A DNA stretch of 64,000 bases from Archangium sp. (lineage in GTDB: Bacteria > Myxococcota > Myxococcia > Myxococcales > Myxococcaceae), in the NCBI GenBank assembly GCA_022843845.1, contig JALHMW010000023.1:1-64000 (forward strand). The letters are read 5' to 3'. The position numbers were made by a program, and so were the translations under genes. Shown here in pieces: positions 1 to 9,947 of the stretch (positions are counted from its first letter, which is position 1; each line of letters starts with the position of its first letter). The notes under the pieces were generated by a model, which saw only the letters and a list, made by a program, of their open reading frames with translations, had not been told where the DNA came from and made no database searches.

Positions 1-323
1 GCGGCATCGCAGCGGGCGGCGGCATCGCAGCGGGCGGCGGCATCGCAGCGGGCGGCGGCATCGCAGCGGGCGGCGGGGCCGGTGGCGGCTCCGGCGGTGG
101 TGGTGGTGCGTTCGATGGAGGTCGAGCGGACGGCGGGCACTCGTGCGTGACGGACAACGCCGGGTGCACGAATTCGAGCGACTGCTGCTCCGGGACGTGT
201 CTGGCCGACGTGTGCAGAGGGCCGGTCGTGCAGTGTCAGTTGCCGGGAAACGTGGTCTGCATGGACACCTTCTGCTGTGACGCCGGCGTCGCCTTCTGCT
301 GTTCGAGCATTGATGATACTTAA
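1..323 (+). CDS. Secreted cysteine-rich protein with glycine-rich repeat linker, C-terminal part
   Basis: The open frame enters from outside the window (codons start at position 3) and ends at TAA 321-323. It begins with a hexapeptide repeat, Gly-Ile-Ala-Ala-Gly-Gly, then a glycine/serine-rich stretch. After that comes a compact cysteine-rich domain of about 60 residues with a CCSGTC motif and further CC pairs, ending in SSIDDT. Such glycine-rich linkers between a lipoprotein signal and a disulfide-rich domain are common in myxobacterial exported proteins, so an extracellular or outer-membrane location is likely. The start, signal peptide and any N-terminal domain lie outside the window. The function is unknown. 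Confidence 0.7.
   Translation, partial: GIAAGGGIAAGGGIAAGGGIAAGGGAGGGSGGGGGAFDGGRADGGHSCVTDNAGCTNSSDCCSGTCLADVCRGPVVQCQLPGNVVCMDTFCCDAGVAFCCSSIDDT
3..74 (+). repeat. 18-bp in-frame tandem repeat (four copies, cut by window edge)
   Basis: Four exact head-to-tail copies of ggcatcgcagcgggcggc encode the hexapeptide GIAAGG. The array is in frame with the cysteine-rich coding region and probably continues to the left. It is a coding minisatellite: copies can be gained or lost by slippage without breaking the frame. It resembles in length and role the 18-bp array at 20788-21023, but the unit differs. Confidence 0.9.
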
Positions 324-460
324 CTGTTAAGCGCATGATTCTGCTTGTCTTTCTGGCTCTCAAACGGAGCCGAAGACTCATTGCAACAGGTCCGTTGCCG
401 GGGTACTCAAGCCCGTTTCGGCGCGTGGCGACCTCCTTCACGCCGCGCCCCTGAAACGAC

Positions 461-3247
461 ATGTCCGACGACATCAAGACGCCCGAAGCCCCGCCGCCTG
501 CCGCACCCCCTGCGCCTCCGAACAGCAACATCGGAACGGTGCTCCCGATCTCGATCGAGAGCGAGATGGAGGACAGTTACCTCGCGTACTCGATGAGCGT
601 CATCGTCGGGCGCGCGCTGCCCGACGTGCGTGACGGCCTCAAGCCCGTGCACCGGCGCGTGCTCTTCGCGATGCACGAGCTGTCGAACACCTACGGCCGC
701 CCGTACAAGAAGTCGGCGCGCGTCGTCGGCGACGTCATCGGTAAGTACCACCCGCACGGCGATCAGTCGGTCTACGACGCCATCGTCCGTCTCGCCCAGC
801 CCTGGTCGATGCGGTACATGCTCGTCGACGGGCAAGGCAACTTCGGCTCCATCGACGGCGATTCACCAGCCGCCATGCGTTACACCGAAGTGCGCATGGA
901 GCGTCTCACCGACGACATGCTCGCCGACCTCGACAAAGACACCGTCGACTTCGGGCGCAACTACGACAACAGCCTTCCTGAGCCGACGGTCATGCCGGCG
1001 CGGTTCCCGAACCTGCTGGTCAACGGCAGCGACGGCATCGCGGTCGGCATGGCGACGAAGATCCCTCCGCACAACCTCGGAGAGGTCATCGACGCCACTG
1101 TGCACCTCATCGACAACCCGAAGGCGGTGCTCGGCGACCTGATGCAGTTCGTCAAGGGCCCCGACTTCCCCACCGCCGGCATCATCTCTGGCCGCGACGG
1201 CATCGCGCGCGCGTACTCGACGGGCCGCGGCAGCATCACCATTCGCGCCCGCGCCGAGATCGAGACCGAGAAGAACGATCGCCAGCGCATCGTCGTCACC
1301 GAGATCCCTTTCCAGCTGCGCAAAGAAGATCTGGTGAAGAAGATCGCCGAGCTCGTCAGCGACAAGCGGCTCGAAGGCATCAGCGACATTCGAGACGAGA
1401 GCGATCGTTCGGGCATTCGCATCGCCATCGACGTCAAGCGCGACATGCAGGCCGACATCGTCCTCAACAACCTCTTCGAACTCACGTCGATGCAGGTGTC
1501 GTACGGCATCGTGCTGCTCGCCATCGATCAGGGCCAGCCGAAGGTGCTGTCGCTGAAGGAGATCCTCGAGCGTTTCATCGCGCACCGCCGCGAGGTCGTC
1601 ACCCGCCGCACGCGCTTCGAGCTGAAGAAGGCAAAGGATCGGCTGCACATCGTCGAGGGCCTGCTGGTCGCGACCATCACCCGCGACTTCCTCGACCACA
1701 TCATCGCCGTCATCCGCGCGTCGAAGGATCCCGACGAGGCGCGCTGGGGCCTGATGAACATCGCCTCGCCGGCACTCCATGAGAACCCGGCCTACGCGAA
1801 GCTGCCGAAGGTCGACCTCGCCGCGCTGAAGAAGTCGATGGAGCTGCTCGCCTCGCGCGCCCGCTCCGAAGAGCCCAACTACGCCGGCCTGAGCCGCGCA
1901 TACGATCCAGGCTTCAGCGAAGAGCAGGCCAAGAGCATTCTCGAGATGCGGCTGCAGAAGCTGACCGGCCTCGAGCTGTCGGAGCTCTTCCAGGAGCTCA
2001 TCGACCTCGTGCGCACGGTGACGCGGCTGGAAGACATCCTCCAGAACGACTCGTCGCTGCTCACCGTCATCAAGGGCGAGCTCAAGGACGTGCGCGACCG
2101 GTTCGCTGACGCGCGCCGCAGCGAGATCACCGGCGACCTCACCGAGATGCGGGTCGAAGACCTCATCGCCGAAGAGGACATGGTGGTGACGCTCTCGCAC
2201 GCTGGCTACATCAAGCGCACGCCGCTGACCGAGTACCGGGCGCAGCGCCGTGGTGGGCGAGGGAAGACCGGCGCCACCACGAAGGAAGATGACTTCCTCA
2301 CCGACATCTTCATCGCGTCGACCCACGCGTACGTGTTGCCGCTGACCAACCGCGGCCGCCTGTACTGGCTCAAGGTGCACGAGATTCCCGCGGCGAGCCG
2401 CACGTCGAAGGGCAAGCCGATCGTCAACCTCGTGCAGTTCAGCGAGGGCGAGAAGCTCGCGCAGATGTTGGTGACGAAGGAGTTCACCGAGAACCAGTTC
2501 GTGCTCTTCGTGACCAAGAACGGCACCGTGAAGCGCACCGACCTGCCCGCGTTCTCGAACGTGCGCTCCGCCGGCATCGCGGCCATCACCATCGAAGACG
2601 GCGACGGGCTGGTCGCAGTCAAGATCACCGACGGCACGAAGGATGTCCTCATCTCGACCGCGCAGGGCATGTCGATTCGCTTCAACGAGACCGAGGTGCG
2701 CTCGATGGGCCGCACGGCCGTTGGCGTGAAGGGCATCACGCTCGAGCCCGGTGACGAAGTGGTCAGCGCCGAGGTGGTCGAGAAGGGCACGACCCTGCTG
2801 ACGGTGACGGAGAACGGCTACGGCAAGCGCACCATCGAAGACGAGTACCGGGTGCAGGGTCGCGGCGGCAAGGGCATCATCGACATCAAGACGACCGACC
2901 GGAATGGGCGCGTCGTCGGAGCCGTGCAGGTGCGCGACGAAGACGAGGTGATGATCGTCACCACGTCGGGCGTGCTCATTCGCATGAAGGTCAGCGGCAT
3001 CTCGGTCATCGGCCGCAACACCCAGGGCGTCAGGCTCATCACGCTCGATCACGCCGATGAGAAGGTCGCTGGCATCAGCCACGTACCCGAGGTGAAGGAC
3101 GAAGAGCTCGCGGGCGAGGGAGGGGAAGACGACGGCGCTCCCGATGCACCGGAAGCTCCCGAGACGCCCGCCGCGACGGACGCCGCACCGACGGACGCTG
3201 GACCGACGGACGCTGCGCCGAAGGACGAGCCGCCCACCGAGAGCTGA
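461..3247 (+). CDS. gyrA: DNA gyrase subunit A
   Basis: This is the breakage-reunion subunit of DNA gyrase, which introduces negative supercoils with GyrB. The 928 residues show the winged-helix breakage domain with catalytic Tyr141 in AAMRYTEVR. The quinolone-resistance region reads [14 protein letters not shown] (residues 97-110). The C-terminal beta-pinwheel carries the GyrA box QRRGGRGK, and a second related GRGGKG blade follows. The N-terminus has a proline/alanine-rich extension of about 20 residues, and the C-terminus an acidic, alanine/proline-rich tail of about 50 residues. At the position matching E. coli Ser83 there is Gln102; Asp106 matches Asp87. ATG 461 is chosen because the proline-rich extension leads directly into the conserved start of the family. 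The gene stands alone, without gyrB nearby. Confidence 0.98.
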   Translation: MSDDIKTPEAPPPAAPPAPPNSNIGTVLPISIESEMEDSYLAYSMSVIVGRALPDVRDGLKPVHRRVLFAMHELSNTYGRPYKKSARVVGDVIGKYHPHGDQSVYDAIVRLAQPWSMRYMLVDGQGNFGSIDGDSPAAMRYTEVRMERLTDDMLADLDKDTVDFGRNYDNSLPEPTVMPARFPNLLVNGSDGIAVGMATKIPPHNLGEVIDATVHLIDNPKAVLGDLMQFVKGPDFPTAGIISGRDGIARAYSTGRGSITIRARAEIETEKNDRQRIVVTEIPFQLRKEDLVKKIAELVSDKRLEGISDIRDESDRSGIRIAIDVKRDMQADIVLNNLFELTSMQVSYGIVLLAIDQGQPKVLSLKEILERFIAHRREVVTRRTRFELKKAKDRLHIVEGLLVATITRDFLDHIIAVIRASKDPDEARWGLMNIASPALHENPAYAKLPKVDLAALKKSMELLASRARSEEPNYAGLSRAYDPGFSEEQAKSILEMRLQKLTGLELSELFQELIDLVRTVTRLEDILQNDSSLLTVIKGELKDVRDRFADARRSEITGDLTEMRVEDLIAEEDMVVTLSHAGYIKRTPLTEYRAQRRGGRGKTGATTKEDDFLTDIFIASTHAYVLPLTNRGRLYWLKVHEIPAASRTSKGKPIVNLVQFSEGEKLAQMLVTKEFTENQFVLFVTKNGTVKRTDLPAFSNVRSAGIAAITIEDGDGLVAVKITDGTKDVLISTAQGMSIRFNETEVRSMGRTAVGVKGITLEPGDEVVSAEVVEKGTTLLTVTENGYGKRTIEDEYRVQGRGGKGIIDIKTTDRNGRVVGAVQVRDEDEVMIVTTSGVLIRMKVSGISVIGRNTQGVRLITLDHADEKVAGISHVPEVKDEELAGEGGEDDGAPDAPEAPETPAATDAAPTDAGPTDAAPKDEPPTES

Positions 3248-3257
3248 GCGACCAGCT

Positions 3258-3280
3258 GGCGCCGGTGTCACACCGGCGCC
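3258..3280 (+). terminator. Hairpin after gyrA
   Basis: A perfect 10-bp GC-rich stem (ggcgccggtg / caccggcgcc) with a 3-base loop starts 11 bp after the gyrA stop. There is no T-run behind it, so it is either a weak intrinsic terminator or an mRNA 3'-end stabiliser. Confidence 0.5.
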
Positions 3281-3581
3281 GCTCACCCTCTTCAGGTCAG
3301 CTCGAGGAGCCGGAGCTGGCACCGGCCTGCAAGCACCCCACGATGATGCAATGGACACAGGTGTCATCGAAGTGGCGGCCAGCAGGTGTTCGAGCGCGGC
3401 TTCCGCATCGAAGCCATCATCGGAGAACTGCCTGCCGGCACAGCGAAGCTCGAGCCTGAGAACCTGCGGGAGAACGAGGTCTTCGCCAAATTCTAGTAGC
3501 ACGAAGAACGCCGCGCTCTCTGGGAAGCTGATCACGTCGCTCGCGCCTCGCTGACGCCGACACACGGTACGCTGCGCCGCC
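3281..3581. other. Non-coding gap between gyrA and the helical-repeat gene
   Basis: About 300 bp without a complete gene. It contains the coding-like remnant described at 3347-3496 and otherwise nothing I can recognise. The last 85 bp before ATG 3582 should hold the promoter of the next gene, but I see no convincing -35/-10 pair or Shine-Dalgarno sequence. Confidence 0.5.
3347..3496 (+). pseudogene. Possible gene remnant (C-terminal coding fragment)
   Basis: One plus frame is open from 3347 to the TAG at 3494-3496 and has no start codon. From about 3377 the codons have the strong G/C third-position bias of the surrounding genes. They read as a natural-looking protein end: FERGFRIEAIIGELPAGTAK, then a charged stretch ending FAKF. 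Just upstream a different frame (from 3351) gives MDTGVIEVAA, so the fragment may be a frameshifted and truncated gene. I do not recognise the family, and it could be chance. Confidence 0.3.
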
Positions 3582-6500
3582 ATGAGCCTGCGCGACGAGC
3601 TGATGCCGCTGAACCACGACGGGCGCGTTCAGAAGGTGCTGGAGCGCGCGCGCGCGAAGGACGCCCAGCTGCCTTCCCTCGAACAGGGAGACGCCTTCGG
3701 CCGTCGCGTCGGCGGCGTGGCGACGTTCATCGACCGCGACGGCGCCCGCGTGTTGCGAGAGCTGGAGGATCCGTCACGCACGGTGCGAAGCCTCGCCATG
3801 GTGCTGGCGCCGCTGGTGTGTGACGACGCGCAGTCGCAGCGCGCGCTCGAGCTGGCCTGGTCGCTCAAGGGAGAACGCCGGCTGCTCCTCGGCTTCACCC
3901 GCCGCAACCGCCGCGTCGTCATCGACACGTTCCTCCAGTGGCTCCACACGAACGGGCACCACCGCGAGCTCATCGACGCGCTCTCCTTCGGCACCGACGC
4001 CTGTGTCCGCCGGTTCCTCGAGGTGGCGCTCGAGCGTCCCTCGGGCCGCTTCTGGCATGGGCTCGCGACGCGGCATCCCACGCTCTTCATCGAGGTCCTC
4101 ACGGCGCGCTGGCGAGCGACGACGGGAGAAGCCGACCCGGTCACGCGACAGCTCACCAGCCGCTACCACGAGGTCGTCGCAGAGGACGCGCCGAGCGAAG
4201 CGCTGGCCTGGTGCCGGCTGCTCCTCGAACGAAAGGTGCACCCCGACGACGCCGTGTGGAGGCGACTGCTGCGCCGTTCTCTCGAGACGTGCGTCGCCCT
4301 CGCCATCGAGTTCGACGTCCCGTTGCCCCTCGACGCGCTCTGGAAGCGGGGCCAGCGCATTCCGGTGCAGGCGCTGGTCGACCTGATGCGCCACGCGCCG
4401 CAGGTGTTCGGTGGGCTCGGTGACTGGGTCGACGAGCTGCCTGCCGACAGCCGGCGAGCGCTCGCCGACGCGTGGTGCTCCGTCGCCTCGAAGCACCCGC
4501 GGCATGGCACCTTCCTGTTGGCCTGGGCCACCGTCGGCGACGCGCGGGAGCAGGCCTTCGTGGCGTGGAGCCGCGCGACCCGGAGCCGCAACGGTGACAT
4601 CGCGCCGGCGTTCCTCGAGCCGCTGCCCATCGACCTCGCGGAGCGGGAAGCGCGACGTCACGTGACCGAGGTCGAGGCGCTGGCGACGAACCCGTCGGCC
4701 CGGCTCAGTGGCCGCGCACGGTACCTGCCGTGGAGCGAGCTCGAGACCGTGCTCAAGACGTACCTCGGGCATCCCGAAGGTGAGCTGCGCGCGGTGGCGC
4801 TCCGGGAGCAGCTCTCGGTGCCTGGCCTTCGTCCCGACGACACGTCGCTCCCCCCGAAGGCGCTCGAGCTGGTGACCGCGCGCAAGTTCGAGCAGGACCC
4901 GATTCGCACCGCGATGTTCGAGACGCTGGCGCTGTGGCCGAAGCGCGTGTGGACGAAGGCGCACCTGCCCGCCGTCGCGCAGGCGGTGCGTGACGCGCTC
5001 GACGCGTCGGACTGTTCGTTTCAGACGTCGGCCGCAGCGGAGCGCGTGGTGGTGCGGCTCTTCGGCCTCGACGCTCCGTTCGCGGCGAAGCTGCTCACCA
5101 CGCTCATTCGCGAGCGCGGCACCCTGCACGACCCCAACCTGGGCGCGAAGCTGACCCGAGACGAGGTGCGCGCCGCGGGGCCGACGCTGCTCGAGCTCGC
5201 CGTCGAGTGGGACAAGAGTGAGCGCTGGCCCTGGCTCCAGGCCTTCTGCGTCGGGCTCGGCGACAAGCTCACCGCCGTCGATGGGCTGGTCGACGTGGTG
5301 GTGCACGCCAGAAACCGGGTGCCGTACGAGGCCTCGATGGTGGTCTTCACCCGCCTGCTCGCGATGTTCGCGCCCGAGGCGTACGAGCAGACGCTGAGCA
5401 ATGGCCTGAACCGGCTCCTTCAGAAGTCGTGGTTCTCAGGCGTCGCGCAGCTCGCGCAGCAGCACGGCAACCAGTACGGCGAGCAGGTTCGACGCCGCCA
5501 CACGCGCAAGGTGGCGTTGCCGGACGCCTTCATCGACGCGCTCTCGAAGGCCGCGCTGACGTTGCCGAAATACCACCTGCAGACGGTGCTGGAGGCGATG
5601 CGGGTGCGCGCGTCGAAGGCCTTCAGCGCCCTGGTGCCGAAGCTCCTCGCGGCTGACGAGAGCGTCATCATCTTCCCGGTCGTGCACGGGTTCCTGCACC
5701 GCCACCGTCAAGATCTGCTCGGCCCGTTCCTCGGAGACCGCGTCATCTCGGGCCGCTACGCGACGGGCACCAGCCGGTGGATTCTGCCCTTCGAGGGCGG
5801 CTTCTACCGGTGGTCGCCGGCACAGTCGGAGACGTTTGCGACTTCGCTCGACGGCATCGTCTCTGACGACAAGCGCGACACGCCGACGGTGTTCTCGGCG
5901 CTGGTGAAGTGGCCGTCGATGCCGTGGGCCTCGATGGACAGGCTGCTGGCGCGCGCGAAGGACTCCCGGCCCGCGGTGCAGGAAAAAGCGATTCGGGTGT
6001 TGTCGCGTTGCGACGCAGGGCAGGGCGTGCCGACGCTCGTCTCGTGTCTGGGTGATGCCCGGGCCCGCTTCGCGATCTACGGGCTGCGTCGCGCCGTGTT
6101 GCGCATGTTGCCGGCCGCCGCGACCGACGTGCTGGCGAAGGCGCCGCTGACGAAGGTGACGGTGGCGAAAGAGGTGGTGCGCCTGCTCGGTGAGCTGCGC
6201 GAGGAGCGCGCGTACCAACGGGTGCTCGAGCTGGTGGAAGGGAAGCTCCACCGCGACGTGCGCATCGCGGTGCTCCGGGCGCTGTGGGACCACCTCGATC
6301 GCGAACCGACGTGGGTCGTCTACGAGCGCGCCGTGCAGGACGTCGACTGGGTGCTCGCGAGCCGGCTGGGCGACGTGCCAGCCGACCGCTTGACGAAGGT
6401 GACCGACGCGAGGCTCTCGGTGCTGCTCGCGAAGCTGGTGCAGCGGCCCGAGCCCGAGGCGCGCATCGCGATTCTGCAGCGGGCGCCGTGGCTCGCCGTC

Positions 6501-7145
6501 GTCGATCGGGAGCGCACCTATCTCTCGGCGTGTCGCGCCCGGCTCTCCTCACGGCTCGATGACGAGGTGCAGGCGGCGATGGCGGCGATGCTCGCCCGGT
6601 GTACGGAAGACGACGTACCTGCGCTCGAGCAGACGCTTCAGGCGCTCAAGGCCGACCGCCGCATGCTCGAGGTCGCCGCACGTTCACTCCTCGGCGCGCG
6701 CATCACCACGCGGCGGAGCTGGACGTCGATGGTCGCCGCCCTCGAGCGGGTCGCCGCGAGCGATCCGAAGCTCGCGACGTTGTTTCTGCGCGCGGTCGCC
6801 ACGCGGCAAGACCGAGACGCGTGGGCGAAGGCCATCGAGACCTTGTCGGCGAAGCGGTGGCTCGACGCTGACGGCGTGGCTCAGGCTGCGGCGTCGGCGG
6901 CGGCGCTCGTCGAGAAGGAGCTCGAGCCTGTGGTGTCGCGCTTCGTGGCGCACGAGGACCCGGCGGTTCGTCGAATCGCGCTGTCGGTGCTCGAGACCGT
7001 GGTGGGCGCGAAAGGGTGGAGCCCGGAGCGGACGCAGCTCTTGCGGCGCCTGCGCCATGACTCGAGCCCGTGGGTCGCGGGAGCGGCTGCGGTGGTCTGG
7101 CCGCCGCGAGAAGAGGATCCAGGCTTTCCGGATTCCCGCGTGTGA
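3582..7145 (+). CDS. Large helical-repeat (HEAT-like) protein of unknown function
   Basis: 1187 residues with no signal peptide or membrane segment, so probably cytoplasmic. The sequence is a long series of amphipathic helix pairs rich in Leu, Ala and Arg, with phrases such as 'RIAVLRALWDHL' and 'DPAVRRIALSVLETVV' in the second half. These are typical of HEAT-type solenoids. No catalytic motif is visible. Solenoids of this kind usually act as scaffolds for protein or nucleic-acid partners. ATG 3582 is the first start after the gap, and no clear Shine-Dalgarno precedes it. The neighbours give no functional hint. Confidence 0.75.
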   Translation: MSLRDELMPLNHDGRVQKVLERARAKDAQLPSLEQGDAFGRRVGGVATFIDRDGARVLRELEDPSRTVRSLAMVLAPLVCDDAQSQRALELAWSLKGERRLLLGFTRRNRRVVIDTFLQWLHTNGHHRELIDALSFGTDACVRRFLEVALERPSGRFWHGLATRHPTLFIEVLTARWRATTGEADPVTRQLTSRYHEVVAEDAPSEALAWCRLLLERKVHPDDAVWRRLLRRSLETCVALAIEFDVPLPLDALWKRGQRIPVQALVDLMRHAPQVFGGLGDWVDELPADSRRALADAWCSVASKHPRHGTFLLAWATVGDAREQAFVAWSRATRSRNGDIAPAFLEPLPIDLAEREARRHVTEVEALATNPSARLSGRARYLPWSELETVLKTYLGHPEGELRAVALREQLSVPGLRPDDTSLPPKALELVTARKFEQDPIRTAMFETLALWPKRVWTKAHLPAVAQAVRDALDASDCSFQTSAAAERVVVRLFGLDAPFAAKLLTTLIRERGTLHDPNLGAKLTRDEVRAAGPTLLELAVEWDKSERWPWLQAFCVGLGDKLTAVDGLVDVVVHARNRVPYEASMVVFTRLLAMFAPEAYEQTLSNGLNRLLQKSWFSGVAQLAQQHGNQYGEQVRRRHTRKVALPDAFIDALSKAALTLPKYHLQTVLEAMRVRASKAFSALVPKLLAADESVIIFPVVHGFLHRHRQDLLGPFLGDRVISGRYATGTSRWILPFEGGFYRWSPAQSETFATSLDGIVSDDKRDTPTVFSALVKWPSMPWASMDRLLARAKDSRPAVQEKAIRVLSRCDAGQGVPTLVSCLGDARARFAIYGLRRAVLRMLPAAATDVLAKAPLTKVTVAKEVVRLLGELREERAYQRVLELVEGKLHRDVRIAVLRALWDHLDREPTWVVYERAVQDVDWVLASRLGDVPADRLTKVTDARLSVLLAKLVQRPEPEARIAILQRAPWLAVVDRERTYLSACRARLSSRLDDEVQAAMAAMLARCTEDDVPALEQTLQALKADRRMLEVAARSLLGARITTRRSWTSMVAALERVAASDPKLATLFLRAVATRQDRDAWAKAIETLSAKRWLDADGVAQAAASAAALVEKELEPVVSRFVAHEDPAVRRIALSVLETVVGAKGWSPERTQLLRRLRHDSSPWVAGAAAVVWPPREEDPGFPDSRV

Positions 7146-7277
7146 GCAGGCATCGGGTCTTCAGCGCGGGCGCGCGACACTGCGCCAGGTCGAGGAACGC
7201 GCGCTGCGCGAACCGGAGCGTGTGCCCGTCGCCGACGTGAACGAGGTCGGCCGCGCGCGCGCCAGTGCGTGAGCGCT

Positions 7278-7865
7278 TCAGAACGTCGCGACGGTGACGC
7301 CTTCCGGCTCCTTCGGGCGCACCGCCTCGGTGACGAGCGGAACGGCCGCGGCGAGCACCACGGCTCCCGCGACGACGAAGGGCAACGCCGCGATGCCGAC
7401 CGCTGGCACGAAGAACACGAGGCACATGCCCAGCGTGCTGAGCAGCGACGCGGTGATGGCCCAGGGTATGGCGCGACGGAAGGCTGTCGGGTCGCGCTCG
7501 AACAGCGTCGAGGCGATGGCCGTGCCGACCAGGTAGCCGAGCGCGCCGCCGACGATCGCGCCGACACCTCCACCGACGGACTCGCCCTGCCGTGGGTCGA
7601 TGACCACGCCCACCAACGCGCCCAGGTAGATCGACAGCGGCACCGTCAACACGCCGACGCCGAACGCGATGAGTGGCGACAACACCGAGCGTCCGACGAG
7701 CTGACCTGCCGTGACCGTGGGTTTGACGCGCGGGACGAGGAAGGCGCTCCGAGGCGCGTCGCTCAGGCTCGGCGGCGGCGGCGGGGGCGGCGCGTCCTCG
7801 GCCGGGAAGATGGGCGGGGCCGAGAGCTGACCGACCGCTGCGCAAAGGATGACGGTCGAAAGCAT
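7278..7865 (-). CDS. Exported or membrane protein with glycine-rich hydrophobic segments
   Basis: 195 residues from ATG 7865, which has a GGAG sequence about 9 bases upstream; an in-frame GTG at 7892 would add nine residues. An N-terminal signal-like segment (MLSTVILCAAVG) is followed by a poly-proline stretch. After that come four or so hydrophobic stretches, including a glycine-zipper-like region around GGGVGAIVGGALGYLVGTAI. The last part is strongly hydrophobic and ends in a short polar tail. The protein is probably an inner-membrane protein. No enzyme motif is visible and no family is recognised. Confidence 0.65.
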   Translation of the reverse strand: MLSTVILCAAVGQLSAPPIFPAEDAPPPPPPPSLSDAPRSAFLVPRVKPTVTAGQLVGRSVLSPLIAFGVGVLTVPLSIYLGALVGVVIDPRQGESVGGGVGAIVGGALGYLVGTAIASTLFERDPTAFRRAIPWAITASLLSTLGMCLVFFVPAVGIAALPFVVAGAVVLAAAVPLVTEAVRPKEPEGVTVATF

Positions 7866-8039
7866 GAGGCAGACTCCAGCACATCTCCGCACTCCACGCG
7901 CAGCCCCAGCCTGCCCAAACTGCCGTCTTCACGAGGCCTGGAACCGCGGCCGCCCCCACTCATCGGCCTGGGGTCAGAAACTTGAGCAACGGGAAAGGCG
8001 GGCGACACTCCTGTGGCTGCCTGAAGCAGGAGGAACCGC

Positions 8040-8627
8040 ATGAGCTGGGACGTGTTGATGTTCGGGTCGATCACGGTGCCGGAGTGCAATCGCGAGGAGT
8101 GGCTCACCACTCCCATCAATCGCGACGAGTTCCCCTGGCTCGACGAGCTCGGCGGTGTCGACACGTCGCTCGAGACGCCCGAGGCGCTCCTGTCGTTCTT
8201 GAGCGAGGCGGTGCTCGCGCCTCATCACTTCTTCGACGTGTCGGCAGACTCGAGCCTGATGACCGTGCAGGGCTACGTCGGCGAAGAGCCGTACCGCGAT
8301 CTCTGCCAGGCCCTCGTGCTGTTGTTCGGCAGCGCGGCCGGCTTTGGCGGCACCGGAGAGCTGACGCTGTTCGGTTACCAGGGCATCCGCTTCGGTGAGC
8401 GCATCACGCTCGCCAACGGGCACGCGACGTTCCGCCAGCTCACCCAGGACACGCTCGGAGAGATCGAGCGCTCGAAGACGTTCCAATGTCTCGACGCGCG
8501 GGTGCACCAGCGCTTCGACTCACTCGTGGGCCGGCCTCCCGCGCCGCACGACGCCCGCGGCGCCACGTGGATGGTGCACCCCTTCACGGGGCGACGGGTG
8601 CGGACGATCAGACCTGCAGTCGATTGA
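8040..8627 (+). CDS. Hypothetical cytoplasmic protein
   Basis: 195 residues starting MSWDVLMFGS, with a strong AGGAGG ribosome-binding site 6 bases upstream of ATG 8040. It has no signal peptide and no membrane segment. The composition is that of a globular alpha/beta protein, acidic in the first half, ending in a basic, proline-rich tail. I recognise no family. The single-gene transcription unit gives no context: the gene upstream points away and the gene downstream is on the opposite strand. Confidence 0.7.
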   Translation: MSWDVLMFGSITVPECNREEWLTTPINRDEFPWLDELGGVDTSLETPEALLSFLSEAVLAPHHFFDVSADSSLMTVQGYVGEEPYRDLCQALVLLFGSAAGFGGTGELTLFGYQGIRFGERITLANGHATFRQLTQDTLGEIERSKTFQCLDARVHQRFDSLVGRPPAPHDARGATWMVHPFTGRRVRTIRPAVD

Positions 8628-8790
8628 TCGCCAGGGGCATCGCCGTGCGATGAGCTCAGAAGTCGGCCGAACTCCATGCGCGACTCGGCAATCGGCCGTC
8701 GGAGCTCACCGCTGCCTGTTCGCGGCGCCGAGACACGCTGCTGAAGACGACGCCGAGGTCGACAGAAGGCGACCGCTCTTCGCCCCGACC

Positions 8791-9858
8791 TCAGAACGAG
8801 ATCGTCGCGCCGAGTGAGAACACGTTACGCACGTAGACGAGCGGCTCACGGCCTGCGGTCTGCTGCGGCAAGACGTTCACGTACAGCGCGTAGCGGATGT
8901 CGAGGTCGACGTGCGGGTGCACCGGCCGCACGAGCTTCAGCGTCAACGTGCTCGAGTTCTCGTCGTCCTCCACCACCTGCAGCTCCGGCGAGAGGAAGAT
9001 GCCGTCGGGGAAGCTGGTCAGCTGCAGCGCGCCCGTCGTCAGCAGGGTGAACTTCGCTGGTAGCCGGAAACCGGCCGTCGCCGAAATCCGATGGCGGCGC
9101 ATCGTCTCGCCGTAGCTGTTCGACGTCTGGTCCAGGTACGAGTACCCGAGCGTGAGGTGAAACGGCCCGCGGTAGCTGTAGCCGACGCCCACCGCGAAGA
9201 AGGGGTCGTTGCGCCGCAGCACGGGGGTCTCTTCGTCGGGGCGTGGGTTCACGTTCGAGTTGTACGTGCGCGGGTTGAACGAGCCCGAGAGCGAGACGCT
9301 GTGCCGCCGGTTGAAGCGGTAGCGCGCCGAGAGGTCGCCCGTCGGCCCCGAGAACGAGTAGGCGAAGCGCGGCCAGAACAAGAAGCGCGTCGCTCCGAAG
9401 CGCGCGCGCACGTCGAGGTTCCCGGTCGGGTTGAAGTCGACGAAGACCTGGCCCAGCAGGCTCGTGTAGTCGCGATTGGCGCCGCGGCGATCGCGCGCGC
9501 TCCCGCTCAGGCCTACCGAGAACAGCTGCGAGAGCCCGAAGAGGAACTCACCCGTGAAGGCGTTGACGATGGTGTCTTCGTCAGGGAGCAGGAAGAACTT
9601 GCGGGCCGCCACGTCGTACGTGCCGCTCAAGCGAAACCGCTCGCCTTCGACGACGCCGTCGACCGTTCCCAGCGCGTACAGGAACCCGTCGGGCTGCGGG
9701 CTCGAGGCGCTGGTGACGAAGTCGCGTCGGGCGTTGGTGTCGTAGCCCGGGCCCAGCCACAGGCGAGACGCGCCGCGCAGGTCGACAGCGCCGGCGATGG
9801 CAGGCACGAGGCTCAGCAGCAGAAGGAGGCGCGCGCGCAAGGCCACTCGTCGCCGCAC
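8791..9858 (-). CDS. Outer-membrane beta-barrel-like protein
   Basis: 355 residues from GTG 9858. I chose this start because an upstream start at 9909 would run through a hairpin at 9900-9926, and because the signal peptide (ARLLLLLSLVPAIAGA) then lies at the N-terminus. The mature part has many alternating hydrophobic/polar strands with aromatic girdle residues, for example FHLTLGYSYLDQTSNSY. It ends in a phenylalanine (GATISF), the usual BAM recognition signal of outer-membrane barrels. It is probably a barrel of 14 or more strands. No specific porin or transporter family is recognised. Confidence 0.7.
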   Translation of the reverse strand: MRRRVALRARLLLLLSLVPAIAGAVDLRGASRLWLGPGYDTNARRDFVTSASSPQPDGFLYALGTVDGVVEGERFRLSGTYDVAARKFFLLPDEDTIVNAFTGEFLFGLSQLFSVGLSGSARDRRGANRDYTSLLGQVFVDFNPTGNLDVRARFGATRFLFWPRFAYSFSGPTGDLSARYRFNRRHSVSLSGSFNPRTYNSNVNPRPDEETPVLRRNDPFFAVGVGYSYRGPFHLTLGYSYLDQTSNSYGETMRRHRISATAGFRLPAKFTLLTTGALQLTSFPDGIFLSPELQVVEDDENSSTLTLKLVRPVHPHVDLDIRYALYVNVLPQQTAGREPLVYVRNVFSLGATISF

Positions 9859-9899
9859 TGTATGCCCCAAGTCAGCCGGCCCACCCTCTGAAACGACGA

Positions 9900-9926
9900 A
9901 GGCCCCCACGTTGCCATGAGGGCCCT
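9900..9926 (-). terminator. Hairpin after the EF-hand-like gene
   Basis: On the minus strand, AGGGCCCTCA and TGGGGGCCT form a 9-bp stem with one bulged G and an 8-base loop. It starts 22 bp after the stop of the 9948-10331 gene. No T-run follows. It probably separates that gene from the barrel gene downstream. Confidence 0.45.
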
Positions 9927-9947
9927 CGCTTCACGACGTGACGTGAC

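Noticed and set aside
863..3583. A very long open frame antisense to gyrA
   Set aside because: In GC-rich genes the antisense frame with matching third positions often stays open. The sequence has no domain, and gyrA on the other strand is certain.
7146..7277. Possible coding remnant between two convergent genes
   Set aside because: Open frames exist on both strands but neither has a start, a domain or a clear codon-bias advantage.
8628..8790. Possible short gene in the gap
   Set aside because: No start with a ribosome-binding site and no protein-like sequence; treated as the shared 3' gap of convergent genes.
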